A stretch of 64,000 bases of DNA. Source: Bacteroidota bacterium (lineage in GTDB: Bacteria > Bacteroidota > Ignavibacteria > Ignavibacteriales > Ignavibacteriaceae). Of the stretch, positions 55,018 through 63,505 are shown in pieces. The stretch is taken from contig JAKAKL010000121.1 in the NCBI GenBank assembly GCA_021824565.1, positions 62,001 through 126,000 of the forward strand. Reading direction: 5' to 3'. Made by a program: the position numbers and the translations under genes. Each line of letters begins with the position of its first letter. Position 1 is the first letter of the stretch. The notes under the pieces are model-generated. The model saw only the letters and a list, made by a program, of their open reading frames with translations, searched no databases and was not told the DNA's origin.

Positions 55018-56157
55018 TTGAAAAAACTTATTTTTATTTTTTTTATTGTTGCTTCTTCAAGTGCACTGCCTCAATCACAGAATTTTGATTCTACAGTAGC
55101 CGCCGGCATAAAACAAATCTATGATATAAAATTTCCCGAAGCGGAAAAAACCTTCCGCGCTTTGATCGCCGATTTTCCCGGCAAACCGCAGGGAAGATTT
55201 TTTCTTGCAATGGTTGACTGGTGGAAAATCCTATTAAATCCTGACAATGACTCTTATGACGATGTTTTCTACCAAAAACTTGAAGACGTAATTTATCAAT
55301 GCGATCAAATATTAAAACAAAATCCCGACGATGTAAACGCTTTGTTCTTCAAAGGCGGAGCAATCGGCTTTAGAGGAAGGCTGAGGGCATACCGTGAAAG
55401 CTGGCTTAAAGCTGCTGATGACGGACGAACCGCTCTTCCTATTGTTGAGCACGCGGCAAAGCTCGATCCGAAAAATGTTGATGTTCAGCTTGGCTTCGGA
55501 ATTTATGACTATTATGCCGCCGTTATCCCCGAAGAATTTCCGCTTATGAAACCGCTGATGATTTTTTTCCCGCCCGGCAATAAACAAAAAGGAATTTCGG
55601 AACTAAACGATGTCGCAATGAACGGTAAGTATGCAAAATACGAAGCACGGTATTTTTTAATGACGCTTTATTTTGATTATGAAAATAATCCTATCATAGC
55701 TGATGAATATGCTAAAATGCTTACAACTGATTTCCCCGACAACCCGGTTTTTGAAAGATGGCACGGAAGAATTGCGGCAAAGAAAGGAGATTTCCTAAGC
55801 GCTTCTAAAATTTTTTCCGATGTAATTGCAAAGGCTGATAGAAATTATCCGGGTTATAACACTACAAGCGCGCGTCGCGAAGCCGTTTATTACGTAGCTT
55901 ATGAATATAAAAGCATGAAACAAATTGACTCTTCAATAATTTATTTTAAAGAGTGCGCAAATCTTTCAAAACAAATTGATGTAAAAGAGACCTCTGGGTT
56001 CTTAATTAATTCTTACTTATATCTTGGGATGTTATATGATTTGCAGGGAAAGAGAGAAAGAGCAGTTGAATATTACAAAAAGACTTTAGACCTTAAAGAT
56101 TACAACAACTCCCGTTTCTATGCTCAAGAATATTTGAAAACTCCGTATAAAAATTAA
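55018..56157 (+). CDS. Periplasmic TPR-repeat protein
   Basis: The ORF opens at a GTG (55003), but the TTG at 55018 (KKLIFIFFIVASSSALPQ) gives a better signal peptide, so I start there. The 379-residue protein is mostly helical, with TPR-like pairs (IYDIKFPEAEKTFRALIADFP, CDQILKQNPDDVNALFFKGG, YLGMLYDLQGKRERAVEYYKKTL). It probably serves as a periplasmic scaffold. It follows glyS at a short distance, on the same strand; a functional link is not apparent. Confidence 0.82.
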   Translation: MKKLIFIFFIVASSSALPQSQNFDSTVAAGIKQIYDIKFPEAEKTFRALIADFPGKPQGRFFLAMVDWWKILLNPDNDSYDDVFYQKLEDVIYQCDQILKQNPDDVNALFFKGGAIGFRGRLRAYRESWLKAADDGRTALPIVEHAAKLDPKNVDVQLGFGIYDYYAAVIPEEFPLMKPLMIFFPPGNKQKGISELNDVAMNGKYAKYEARYFLMTLYFDYENNPIIADEYAKMLTTDFPDNPVFERWHGRIAAKKGDFLSASKIFSDVIAKADRNYPGYNTTSARREAVYYVAYEYKSMKQIDSSIIYFKECANLSKQIDVKETSGFLINSYLYLGMLYDLQGKRERAVEYYKKTLDLKDYNNSRFYAQEYLKTPYKN

Positions 56158-56203
56158 TTTCTTCGAGTTCTTTTTTCTCTAAAAAATTTTTATCAATAAA
56201 ATT

Positions 56204-57136
56204 TTAAAGCGATGTTGAAACCGTTATTCTATTTATCGACCCGACTAAACCGAGAGACGAATATCCGTAATCAAAATTATAATTAGATATAACAAGCCCG
56301 AGACCGATGTCAAAGCCTGCTAAGCCCGCGAAATTTCCGATTGTCAGATCATTTCTATTCGCATTATCGTAGCCGATTCTTAAGCGCAGCACGCGGCTTA
56401 ACACAAGCTCACCTCCGAAAGTAAAGCTCTTAAGTTTGTCGCTAAAGCTGTTATTATCATTTAAATTATGAAATTCCAGCAGCAGTGTTAAAGGTAAATG
56501 CTCCATTTTTTTTGAAACACCGAAAACAACGTCGAGCGGTAAATTCTCTTTCGTGGAATAATATTCGGAAAGCTGCGAGCCTATATTAGTAACGGCAAAA
56601 CCAAAATTCATCAACTGCGGCGCCAGTGAATAGTGCAGCCCGACATCAATAGCCAGCGCGCTCGACGATCTATCCGCAATTTTAGAATAAATTACTTTTA
56701 AGTTCGCTCCGTAATAAAAATTTTCACCAAGATAATTGGAATACCCCGCCGTAGCCGCCAGTTCGCCCGCTCCGAACGTACCGTACTTATTTCCATTATC
56801 ATCTATATACGAAAATGTTCCATAATTTATATATTGAATTGCAGCTCCAATCCTCCCAATATTTTTTAGATCGGTTGAATAAGCAAGACTTGCAAGATTA
56901 ATATCAAGAACATGCTTTACAAAGGAGAACGAGACAGGCGTTCCGTGAAGCAATCCAATCCCCGCGGGATTATAAAAAATAACATTTGGATCATCGTCGT
57001 TTGTAACATAGCTGCCGGCAAGTGAAGCAGCTCTCGCACTCATATCTAATTTTAAAAAATCATAAGTGCTTTGAGCGAATGAATTACTTAGAAGCAATAA
57101 AAAAATTAAAAAAACTAATAGGTTTGTTTTATTCAT
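56204..57136 (-). CDS. PorV/PorQ family outer-membrane protein (second copy)
   Basis: The 310-residue protein has a signal peptide (LLSNSFAQS) and the family opening TYDFLKLDMSARAASLAGSYVTNDDDPNVIFYNPAGIGLL. The remainder is barrel-like, and the protein ends in ITVSTSL. It is the more PorQ-like of the two family members in the window and stands alone, convergent with the TPR gene. It could belong to the T9SS core, where PorQ takes part in handling sorted proteins, but the paralogue assignment is tentative. Confidence 0.8.
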   Translation of the reverse strand: MNKTNLLVFLIFLLLLSNSFAQSTYDFLKLDMSARAASLAGSYVTNDDDPNVIFYNPAGIGLLHGTPVSFSFVKHVLDINLASLAYSTDLKNIGRIGAAIQYINYGTFSYIDDNGNKYGTFGAGELAATAGYSNYLGENFYYGANLKVIYSKIADRSSSALAIDVGLHYSLAPQLMNFGFAVTNIGSQLSEYYSTKENLPLDVVFGVSKKMEHLPLTLLLEFHNLNDNNSFSDKLKSFTFGGELVLSRVLRLRIGYDNANRNDLTIGNFAGLAGFDIGLGLVISNYNFDYGYSSLGLVGSINRITVSTSL

Positions 57137-57241
57137 ATATTTCCAAAAATTTCCGCTACTTATTTAATTATAATATAAAATAAAGGCAAGGGGAAAGAAA
57201 AGGAAAAATTAAAAAAATTATGCTTAACAACAGATGACAAA

Positions 57242-57270
57242 TTGAATACTCATAATAAACACTATATTTG
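57242..57270 (+). promoter_or_regulatory. Bacteroidota-type promoter of the ABC-F gene
   Basis: TTG (57242-57244), an 18-nt spacer and TATATTTG (57263-57270) lie about 43 nt upstream of the ATG. This matches TTTG-N19-TAnnTTTG closely. Confidence 0.55.
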
Positions 57271-57312
57271 CGATGCATTTTTTTAATTCCTTAATCAAAA
57301 TTTTATTCTGAT

Positions 57313-59196
57313 ATGCCTAATAACATTAGCCCGGTGATTTTAACAGCTATGGAATTAGAAGTTCACTTCGGTGAACAAGTAATTCTTGACAAAGCCTCTC
57401 TCAGCGTTCACGAGGGCGATCGCATCGGATTAGTCGGAAGGAACGGCGCCGGCAAATCAACTTTTCTTAAAATTATTACCGGATTGATTCAGCCTGATTC
57501 GGGTGAAGTAGCAAAGAGAAAAGACTTGGTAATCGGATTTCTCTCTCAGGAATTTATTCTTGATGAAACTAAAAACGTAATTCAAAATATTAAGGAAGGC
57601 GCTCTAAACATTTTAAATTTAATTGATGAATATTCCAGAACGCCTTTTGATTCAAAAAATAAAATTCTTCTTGAAGAAAAAATTCTCCATGTTGACGGCT
57701 GGAATATCGACAAAAGAATTGAACTTTTAATCGCTTCTTTAAATGCACCGGAACCAGACAGAAGCATAAAAGAATTATCCGGCGGTGAAAAAAGACGGGT
57801 CGCTTTATGCCGCGCTTTAATTGCCCAGCCCGACCTCTTGATACTTGACGAACCTACAAACCATCTTGATACCAGCTCAATCGAATGGATTGAAAATTTT
57901 CTTGCTTCATATAAAGGCTCATGCATTTTTGTTACCCACGACAGGTATTTCCTCGACCGGATCGCTAATCGAATAGTTGAACTTTCGTCGGGAGCATTTT
58001 TTTCTCACCAGGGAAATTATACAGACTACCTGATCAACAAGACAGAGCGTCAGACAATCGAAGAAGTAGAAGAAAAAAAGCGGCAAAATTTTCTGCGCTG
58101 CGAACTTGAATGGGTCAGGCGCGGACCGCGTGCACGGCGGACTAAAGCAAAGAGCCGTCTTGATAATTATTATGAAGTTGCATCGCAGGAAACTAAAGAA
58201 AAAGAAATTGATGTTGAATTAATAATTCCGGAACCTGAACGGCTTGGTAAAAAAGTAGCTGAGTTCACAAACATAGGCATCCGGCTTGGCGGCAAACTTA
58301 TTTTTAAAGATTTTAATTTTTCTTTCGAGCCAGGAAAAAAGCTTGGAATTATTGGAAAGAACGGCGCCGGCAAAACTACTTTGCTAAAAATAATTCTCGG
58401 CGAACTACCTCCGACAACAGGTAAAATTGAAATCGGTGAAAAAACAGAATTTAATTACATCGATCAACACCGTTTGCTTTTAGATAATAACGACACTGTT
58501 TTCAAAGCAATCGGAGAGGGTAATGAAGTTATAAAATTCGGTAAAGAAAAAATCAGCGTCTGGACTTACTTAAGAAAATTTCTTTTTACCGACGACAGAA
58601 TCAATACAAAAGTCGAAAGACTTTCAGGCGGCGAAAAAAGCAGGCTTACACTTGCAGCTATTCTTAAAAATGGAGGAAATTTTCTTTTGCTTGACGAACC
58701 TACAAACGACCTTGATCTTCCAACTCTTAGGATTCTTGAAGAAGCTTTAATCGCGTTTGAAGGCTGCATTGCAATTGTAAGCCATGATAGATTTTTTCTT
58801 AACCGCGTCTGCAACGGAATACTTGCCTTTGAGGATAGCAATGAAATTTATTTCAGCGAAGGTAATTATGATTATTATATTGAAAAAAGATCGGCAAGGT
58901 TGAAAGAAGAAAAATCTTTTGAAACTAAAATTAAAAAGGAAGATTCGCGTGTAAAGCCGAAAGTCAGAAAACTTACATGGAAAGAAGCGAAAGAACTCGA
59001 AACCATAGAAGATGAAATTATGAAATCAGAATCTGAAATAGAAAGAATAGAATCAATTTTTTCTTCTCCGGATTATTACGAAAAATATGCTGCGCAAACT
59101 AATGAGCTTAATGAAAAACTTGAGGCTGAAAAAAACCGTGTAAAGTTTTTATTCAATAGATGGGAAGAGCTTGAAAAAATCAAACATGGTGAATGA
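57313..59196 (+). CDS. ABC-F family ATPase (Uup/YheS-like)
   Basis: The 627-residue soluble protein has two ATP-binding cassettes and no membrane segments. Walker A motifs are GRNGAGKST and GKNGAGKTT, the signatures LSGGEKRRVALCRA and LSGGEKSRLTLAA, and Walker B/D-loops LLILDEPTNHLD and FLLLDEPTNDLD. The linker between the domains holds the ABC-F helix pair, and a charged C-terminal coiled coil (about 540-627) is typical of Uup. These proteins act on ribosomes or on DNA intermediates. It is a single gene with its own promoter. Confidence 0.94.
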   Translation: MPNNISPVILTAMELEVHFGEQVILDKASLSVHEGDRIGLVGRNGAGKSTFLKIITGLIQPDSGEVAKRKDLVIGFLSQEFILDETKNVIQNIKEGALNILNLIDEYSRTPFDSKNKILLEEKILHVDGWNIDKRIELLIASLNAPEPDRSIKELSGGEKRRVALCRALIAQPDLLILDEPTNHLDTSSIEWIENFLASYKGSCIFVTHDRYFLDRIANRIVELSSGAFFSHQGNYTDYLINKTERQTIEEVEEKKRQNFLRCELEWVRRGPRARRTKAKSRLDNYYEVASQETKEKEIDVELIIPEPERLGKKVAEFTNIGIRLGGKLIFKDFNFSFEPGKKLGIIGKNGAGKTTLLKIILGELPPTTGKIEIGEKTEFNYIDQHRLLLDNNDTVFKAIGEGNEVIKFGKEKISVWTYLRKFLFTDDRINTKVERLSGGEKSRLTLAAILKNGGNFLLLDEPTNDLDLPTLRILEEALIAFEGCIAIVSHDRFFLNRVCNGILAFEDSNEIYFSEGNYDYYIEKRSARLKEEKSFETKIKKEDSRVKPKVRKLTWKEAKELETIEDEIMKSESEIERIESIFSSPDYYEKYAAQTNELNEKLEAEKNRVKFLFNRWEELEKIKHGE

Positions 59197-59307
59197 AACT
59201 TTTTACTTTAGGTAAATGTCTTATCAGGTAAAACATTATGCCAACTTCTACATTGTTTAGGCTTTATCCTTTATTTAATTTTAAAACAAGAATTTTTTGG
59301 AGAAAAA

Positions 59308-60159
59308 ATGAATACGCTTAAAACAGTTTTTTTGATGACGATAATGATGTTATTATTTCTATTTGTCGGATATCTAATCGGCGGAAGAGGAGGAATGACA
59401 ATTGCATTTTTCTTTTCGCTTGCAATGAATTTCGGTTCTTACTGGTTTTCCGACAAAGTCGTATTGTCGATGTACCGCGCTAAACAAGTTGATTACAATA
59501 CAGCTCCCGAGTTATATTCTGTGGTTCAAGAACTAGCTCACAGCGCCGGTTTGCCAATGCCCAAAATATATTTAATCGAAGATGAAACACCCAATGCTTT
59601 TGCCACGGGCAGAAATCCCGAACATGCTGCGGTAGCTGCTACAACGGGAATAATTAATACTTTATCGCGTGAAGAACTTGCTGGAGTTTTAGGACACGAG
59701 CTTGCGCATGTGAAACACCGGGATATTTTAATAGGAACAATTGCCGCAACTATAGTCGGAACCATTACATATATTGCGCAAATGGCTGGCTGGGCTATGA
59801 TGTTCGGAGGAAGAGGCGGCAGTAATGACGACGATAACGGGCTTGCTTCTTTATTCTTAATAATTCTGGCACCAATTGCGGCAACTCTTCTTCAACTTGC
59901 TGTATCACGCTCAAGAGAATTTTCTGCTGATGCCGACGGCGCGAGAATTTCTCATAATCCTTTAGCGCTGGCTTCTGCATTAAAAAAAATATCTGCGGTT
60001 AATCAATTAAAGCCTGTTAATAATGCCGGACCCGCTACTGCTCACATGTTTATCGTAAATCCTTTGAAAGGCTCGGGAATAAAAAAATTATTTTCAACTC
60101 ACCCGCCAATCGAAGAAAGGATTAAACGTCTTGAGACAATGGCTTATTCAAGAAATTAA
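59308..60159 (+). CDS. htpX: Zinc metalloprotease HtpX
   Basis: This 283-residue membrane protease of family M48 has two N-terminal helices, the zinc motif GHELAHVKH (about 130-138) with the third ligand in REFSADADGARI, and a further hydrophobic region after the HExxH. HtpX degrades misfolded membrane proteins. The ribosome binding site TTTGGAG precedes the ATG. The glycine-rich GGRGGSNDDD segment is a flexible loop. It stands alone. Confidence 0.95.
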   Translation: MNTLKTVFLMTIMMLLFLFVGYLIGGRGGMTIAFFFSLAMNFGSYWFSDKVVLSMYRAKQVDYNTAPELYSVVQELAHSAGLPMPKIYLIEDETPNAFATGRNPEHAAVAATTGIINTLSREELAGVLGHELAHVKHRDILIGTIAATIVGTITYIAQMAGWAMMFGGRGGSNDDDNGLASLFLIILAPIAATLLQLAVSRSREFSADADGARISHNPLALASALKKISAVNQLKPVNNAGPATAHMFIVNPLKGSGIKKLFSTHPPIEERIKRLETMAYSRN

Positions 60160-60208
60160 TATTCATGCTTCTTGCGTCAACTAATTAAAAATAATCCTTT
60201 CATTTCTG

Positions 60209-60240
60209 TTGAATTGATCCGGGTATTTTATTTAGATTTG
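60209..60240 (+). promoter_or_regulatory. Bacteroidota-type promoter of gdhA
   Basis: TTG at 60209-60211, a 21-nt spacer and TAGATTTG (60233-60240), about 38 nt upstream of the gdhA ATG. The -7 box fits TAnnTTTG exactly. Confidence 0.55.
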
Positions 60241-60278
60241 GCGCAATTATTATTAAAAATTTTTAAGGACACACCTTT

Positions 60279-61568
60279 ATGAATTCTTTCGCAAGTCATT
60301 ACAAAGAACCTGCACCTATTTTAGATAAAGAAAATCCTTTCGAATCTATGATGGAAAGATTCGAGATTGCGGCCAAGATTATAGGGCTTGATCAGGGATT
60401 ATATAATTATCTTAAAGCCCCAACAAAACAGGTAATTACCTCTATACCAATTACTATGGACAACGGCACTCTCGAAATATTCGAAGGCTACAGAGTAATT
60501 CATAATAATGTACTCGGACCATCCAAAGGCGGAATTCGTTTTGCACCCGATATTAGTCTTGATGAAATGAAAGCGCTTGCGGCATGGATGACCTGGAAAT
60601 GTGCGATTGTCAATATTCCATTTGGAGGCGCCAAAGGAGGCATTAAATGTGATCCTTCATTATTAAGCCAGGCTGAATTGGAAAGACTGACAAGAAGATT
60701 CACATCAAATCTCCTGGATGTGTTTGGTCCGGACCGCGATATTCCCGCACCGGATATGAACACAAACGAACAGACTATGGCCTGGATTATGGATACTTAC
60801 AGTATGCATTCAAAGCGAACTGAAACTGCTGTTGTTACCGGCAAGCCTTCACTTATCGGAGGTTCGCTTGGCAGAAGAGAAGCTACAGGAAGAGGAGTTA
60901 CCAGCGTTGTATTAGGCGCACTTCATAAGTTAGGAATTAAACCAAATGATTCAATTGCTGTTATTCAAGGTTTCGGAAATGTCGGTTCTGTTACCGCACA
61001 AGCGCTTTATGAACAGGGAGTAAAAATTGTCGGACTAAGCGACGTTAATGGAGCTATCTATAATTCAAAAGGTTTTAATATTAACGAAATGATCGACCAT
61101 GTAGAACGGCATAAAACTTTGATTGATTATCAGAATGCAGAATCAATTACTAATGAAGAACTTCTAGAGTTGCAGTGCGATGTTCTGATCCCGGCAGCAA
61201 AGGAAGATCAGATAACTTCAAAAAACGCAAAAAAAGTTAAATGTAAAATTATTGCCGAAGGAGCAAACGGACCCACAACAGCAAAGGCAGATCCGATTTT
61301 ACAATCGAATGGGATTCTTGTAATACCGGATATCCTTGCTAATGCCGGTGGTGTTACTGTTTCGTACTTTGAGTGGGTGCAGGACAGAATGGGTTATTTC
61401 TGGACTCTTGATAGAGTAAACAGAAGATTGGACAGAATGATGCATGAAGCGTTTACAAACGTATACAAGTCGGCCGAAAAACATAATGTGTCTTTAAGAA
61501 TTGGTGCGTATATTATAGCCATCGAAAAAGTAGCACAAACGTTAAAGCTTCGCGGCATTTATGCATAA
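60279..61568 (+). CDS. gdhA: Glu/Leu/Phe/Val dehydrogenase (probable glutamate dehydrogenase)
   Basis: The 429-residue enzyme has the substrate-binding GPSKGGIRFAP and PFGGAKGGIKCDP segments with the catalytic lysine region, PAPDMNTNEQTMAWIMDTYS, and the NAD(P)-binding GFGNVGS. It reversibly deaminates glutamate to 2-oxoglutarate. Length and motifs are of the hexameric GDH type. The gene has its own promoter and is followed directly by the terminator-like hairpin at 61588-61612. Confidence 0.95.
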   Translation: MNSFASHYKEPAPILDKENPFESMMERFEIAAKIIGLDQGLYNYLKAPTKQVITSIPITMDNGTLEIFEGYRVIHNNVLGPSKGGIRFAPDISLDEMKALAAWMTWKCAIVNIPFGGAKGGIKCDPSLLSQAELERLTRRFTSNLLDVFGPDRDIPAPDMNTNEQTMAWIMDTYSMHSKRTETAVVTGKPSLIGGSLGRREATGRGVTSVVLGALHKLGIKPNDSIAVIQGFGNVGSVTAQALYEQGVKIVGLSDVNGAIYNSKGFNINEMIDHVERHKTLIDYQNAESITNEELLELQCDVLIPAAKEDQITSKNAKKVKCKIIAEGANGPTTAKADPILQSNGILVIPDILANAGGVTVSYFEWVQDRMGYFWTLDRVNRRLDRMMHEAFTNVYKSAEKHNVSLRIGAYIIAIEKVAQTLKLRGIYA

Positions 61569-62202
61569 TAATTTTTATTTTTTTTTAGGGAAGAAAAATA
61601 ATTTTTCTTCCCTGTTTTTCTTTACAATATTTTTTCTAGAATTTTCTTCCGCATGTCTTTCGCAGACTAAAAATAATATAGAAGTCTTTTTCAATCTTGC
61701 GGATTCTGCAGCGAATAGCATTATAGAAAACATGCCTTCAAAACTAAAACCTGTTAAAGTTCATTTTGACCTGAGCAATGATTATTCTGTTTTTAACAAT
61801 AGGATTTTAGCGGACCTAAAATCGAACGGAGTTAATGTCGTTCCCGTTAATTTGAAAGATACATCGTATAGCCAGATAAATTTTACAATTAGCGATGCGC
61901 AGGTAAACTATAAAAACATGTTCAGGGAAAGTTTTTTGGGAAAATTTTATCTGGAGAGAAATATAATGCTAATAGGAAATTATTCCATCTCCGACAGTTT
62001 ACTATTTATAAAAAAATTTAGCTATGTTTCTAACGATACCGTCAGCTACAACAGCATAGGCAATATTCAAAGTTCTTCATACCCGTTTGCTAAAGGAGAG
62101 ATCCCCGCGGAACCGTTTATTTCAAGTTTTTGGGAACCTTTAGTAGCAATTGGAGCCACAGCTACGGCAGTACTTTTGTTTTTTACAATCCGCAGTAAGT
62201 AG
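61561..62202 (+). CDS. Hypothetical periplasmic protein with C-terminal membrane segment
   Basis: This 213-residue protein begins with a signal-like hydrophobic region (SSLFFFTIFFLEFSSACLSQ, about 16-35), has a mixed domain, and ends in LVAIGATATAVLLFFTIRSK, which looks like a membrane anchor. I recognise no family. Its ATG lies inside the end of gdhA (8-bp overlap). A terminator hairpin sits within its first 17 codons, so expression may depend on readthrough or on an internal start. It precedes bamD by 74 bp. Confidence 0.65.
   Translation: MHNNFYFFLGKKNNFSSLFFFTIFFLEFSSACLSQTKNNIEVFFNLADSAANSIIENMPSKLKPVKVHFDLSNDYSVFNNRILADLKSNGVNVVPVNLKDTSYSQINFTISDAQVNYKNMFRESFLGKFYLERNIMLIGNYSISDSLLFIKKFSYVSNDTVSYNSIGNIQSSSYPFAKGEIPAEPFISSFWEPLVAIGATATAVLLFFTIRSK
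61588..61612 (+). terminator. Terminator-like hairpin after gdhA, inside the next ORF
   Basis: GGGAAGAAAAA (61588-61598) pairs with TTTTTCTTCCC (61602-61612) in a perfect 11-bp stem around a TAA loop. TGTTTTTCTTT follows. It lies 19 nt after the gdhA stop. Confidence 0.7.
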
Positions 62203-62276
62203 GTAAAATTACCTTTGAAGCCTCTGAGAAATTATTTATTATTGTACTTTATTTTTTGGAAACAAGTTAGGTAATA

Positions 62277-63035
62277 ATGAAATATTCCCTTTTAGCTTTT
62301 GCATTCGCTTTAATACTATGGGGCTGCGCGGCTTCAGTAAATACTTCAAACATGGGTCCGGGAGAAAGACTTGGCTATGCAATGAAATTGTACGATAAAC
62401 ATGACTATGAAGAAGCAGTAAAAGAATTTCAAGCAATTGTTCTTCAGTACCCCGGAAATGCCGTTGTAGACAGTGCGCAATTTTATTTGGGGCAGGCTCA
62501 TTTTCAAAGAGGTGAATATATTTTAGCAGCGTTTGAATTCAGCAAGCTGATTAAGAATATGCCGTCCAGCCGCTTTGTACCTGCTGCTCAGTACCAGCTT
62601 GCAGATAGCTACTATAAGCTTTCTCCTAATTACACACTCGATCAAAAATATACGAAGAAAGCCATTGAAGAATTTCAGGCTTTTATAGATTTCTTCCCTA
62701 CTAATGAAAAAGTTTCAGAGGCAGAAAAGAAAATCGCTTTGCTTAACGATAAGCTTGCCGAAAAAGAATATCACACGGCTTATATTTATGAAAAGCTCGA
62801 GTATTATAAAGCTGCATTGCAATATTATGATTACGTTCTTGATTCTTACCACGATACAAAATATGCTCCGATGGCGATGTATGCTAAAATTAAGCTGCTG
62901 ATTCTGACTAAGAAAAATACGGATGCTTTAGCTGAAATAGCTAAGTTCATTGACAGATATCCAAACGACCAGAACTTAAAAGAGGTTGAAGAATTAAAAA
63001 CAAAATTAGAAAATAATTTAACTGTCGCTAAATGA
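62277..63035 (+). CDS. bamD: Outer-membrane assembly lipoprotein BamD
   Basis: The 252-residue protein has a lipoprotein signal ending LWGCAAS (Cys17) and TPR repeats: YDKHDYEEAVKEFQAIVLQYPGNAVVDSAQFYLGQAHFQRGEYILAAFEFSKLIKNMPSSRF-like at about 40-100, then FIDFFPTNEKVSEAEKK and others. This is the BamD/YfiO layout, an essential partner of BamA in outer-membrane protein insertion. Its stop overlaps the next start by 4 bp (ATGA). Confidence 0.9.
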   Translation: MKYSLLAFAFALILWGCAASVNTSNMGPGERLGYAMKLYDKHDYEEAVKEFQAIVLQYPGNAVVDSAQFYLGQAHFQRGEYILAAFEFSKLIKNMPSSRFVPAAQYQLADSYYKLSPNYTLDQKYTKKAIEEFQAFIDFFPTNEKVSEAEKKIALLNDKLAEKEYHTAYIYEKLEYYKAALQYYDYVLDSYHDTKYAPMAMYAKIKLLILTKKNTDALAEIAKFIDRYPNDQNLKEVEELKTKLENNLTVAK

Positions 63036-63505
63036 ACGACCAGCAAAAAAAAATCAGCGAGTCGGTTATTACAATGACCGAGCTTGTTCTCCCCAACAAT
63101 ACCAACCAGCTTGGAAAACTTTTAGGAGGACAGTTAATGCACTGGATAGATATTTGCGCAGCATTATGTTCGGCAAAACATTCTCAGCGGGTTTGTGTTA
63201 CAGCTTCAGTTGATAGAATAGATTTTCATCACTCTATAAATGTTGGAGACGCTGTAACTTTGGTTGCATCTATAAATAGAGTTTTTAATACTTCAATGGA
63301 AGTTGGAGTAAAAGTTTTTTCCGAATCTTTTCGGGTGGGGAAAAAAATTCATACTAACACAGCATATTTAACTTTTGTAAGTTTAGACGATGAGGGCAAA
63401 CCGGTTAAAGCAGCTCAGGCTGTGCCGGAATCCGAAGATGAAAAAAGACGTTATGAAGAAGCTTTGCAGAGAAGAGAAGCAAGACTTAAAAATAGGAATA
63501 AATAA
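63032..63505 (+). CDS. Acyl-CoA thioesterase, hotdog fold (YciA/BACH-like)
   Basis: This 157-residue protein has the hotdog signature: ELVLPNNTNQLGKLLGGQLMHWIDICAA, with the DHxN-like/HWID active-site segment, and later VTASVDRIDFHHSINVGDAV. The family hydrolyses acyl-CoA thioesters in the cytoplasm. The C-terminal tail is charged and helical (EDEKRRYEEALQRREARLKN). It is translationally coupled to bamD, although the functions are unrelated. Confidence 0.93.
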   Translation: MNDQQKKISESVITMTELVLPNNTNQLGKLLGGQLMHWIDICAALCSAKHSQRVCVTASVDRIDFHHSINVGDAVTLVASINRVFNTSMEVGVKVFSESFRVGKKIHTNTAYLTFVSLDDEGKPVKAAQAVPESEDEKRRYEEALQRREARLKNRNK

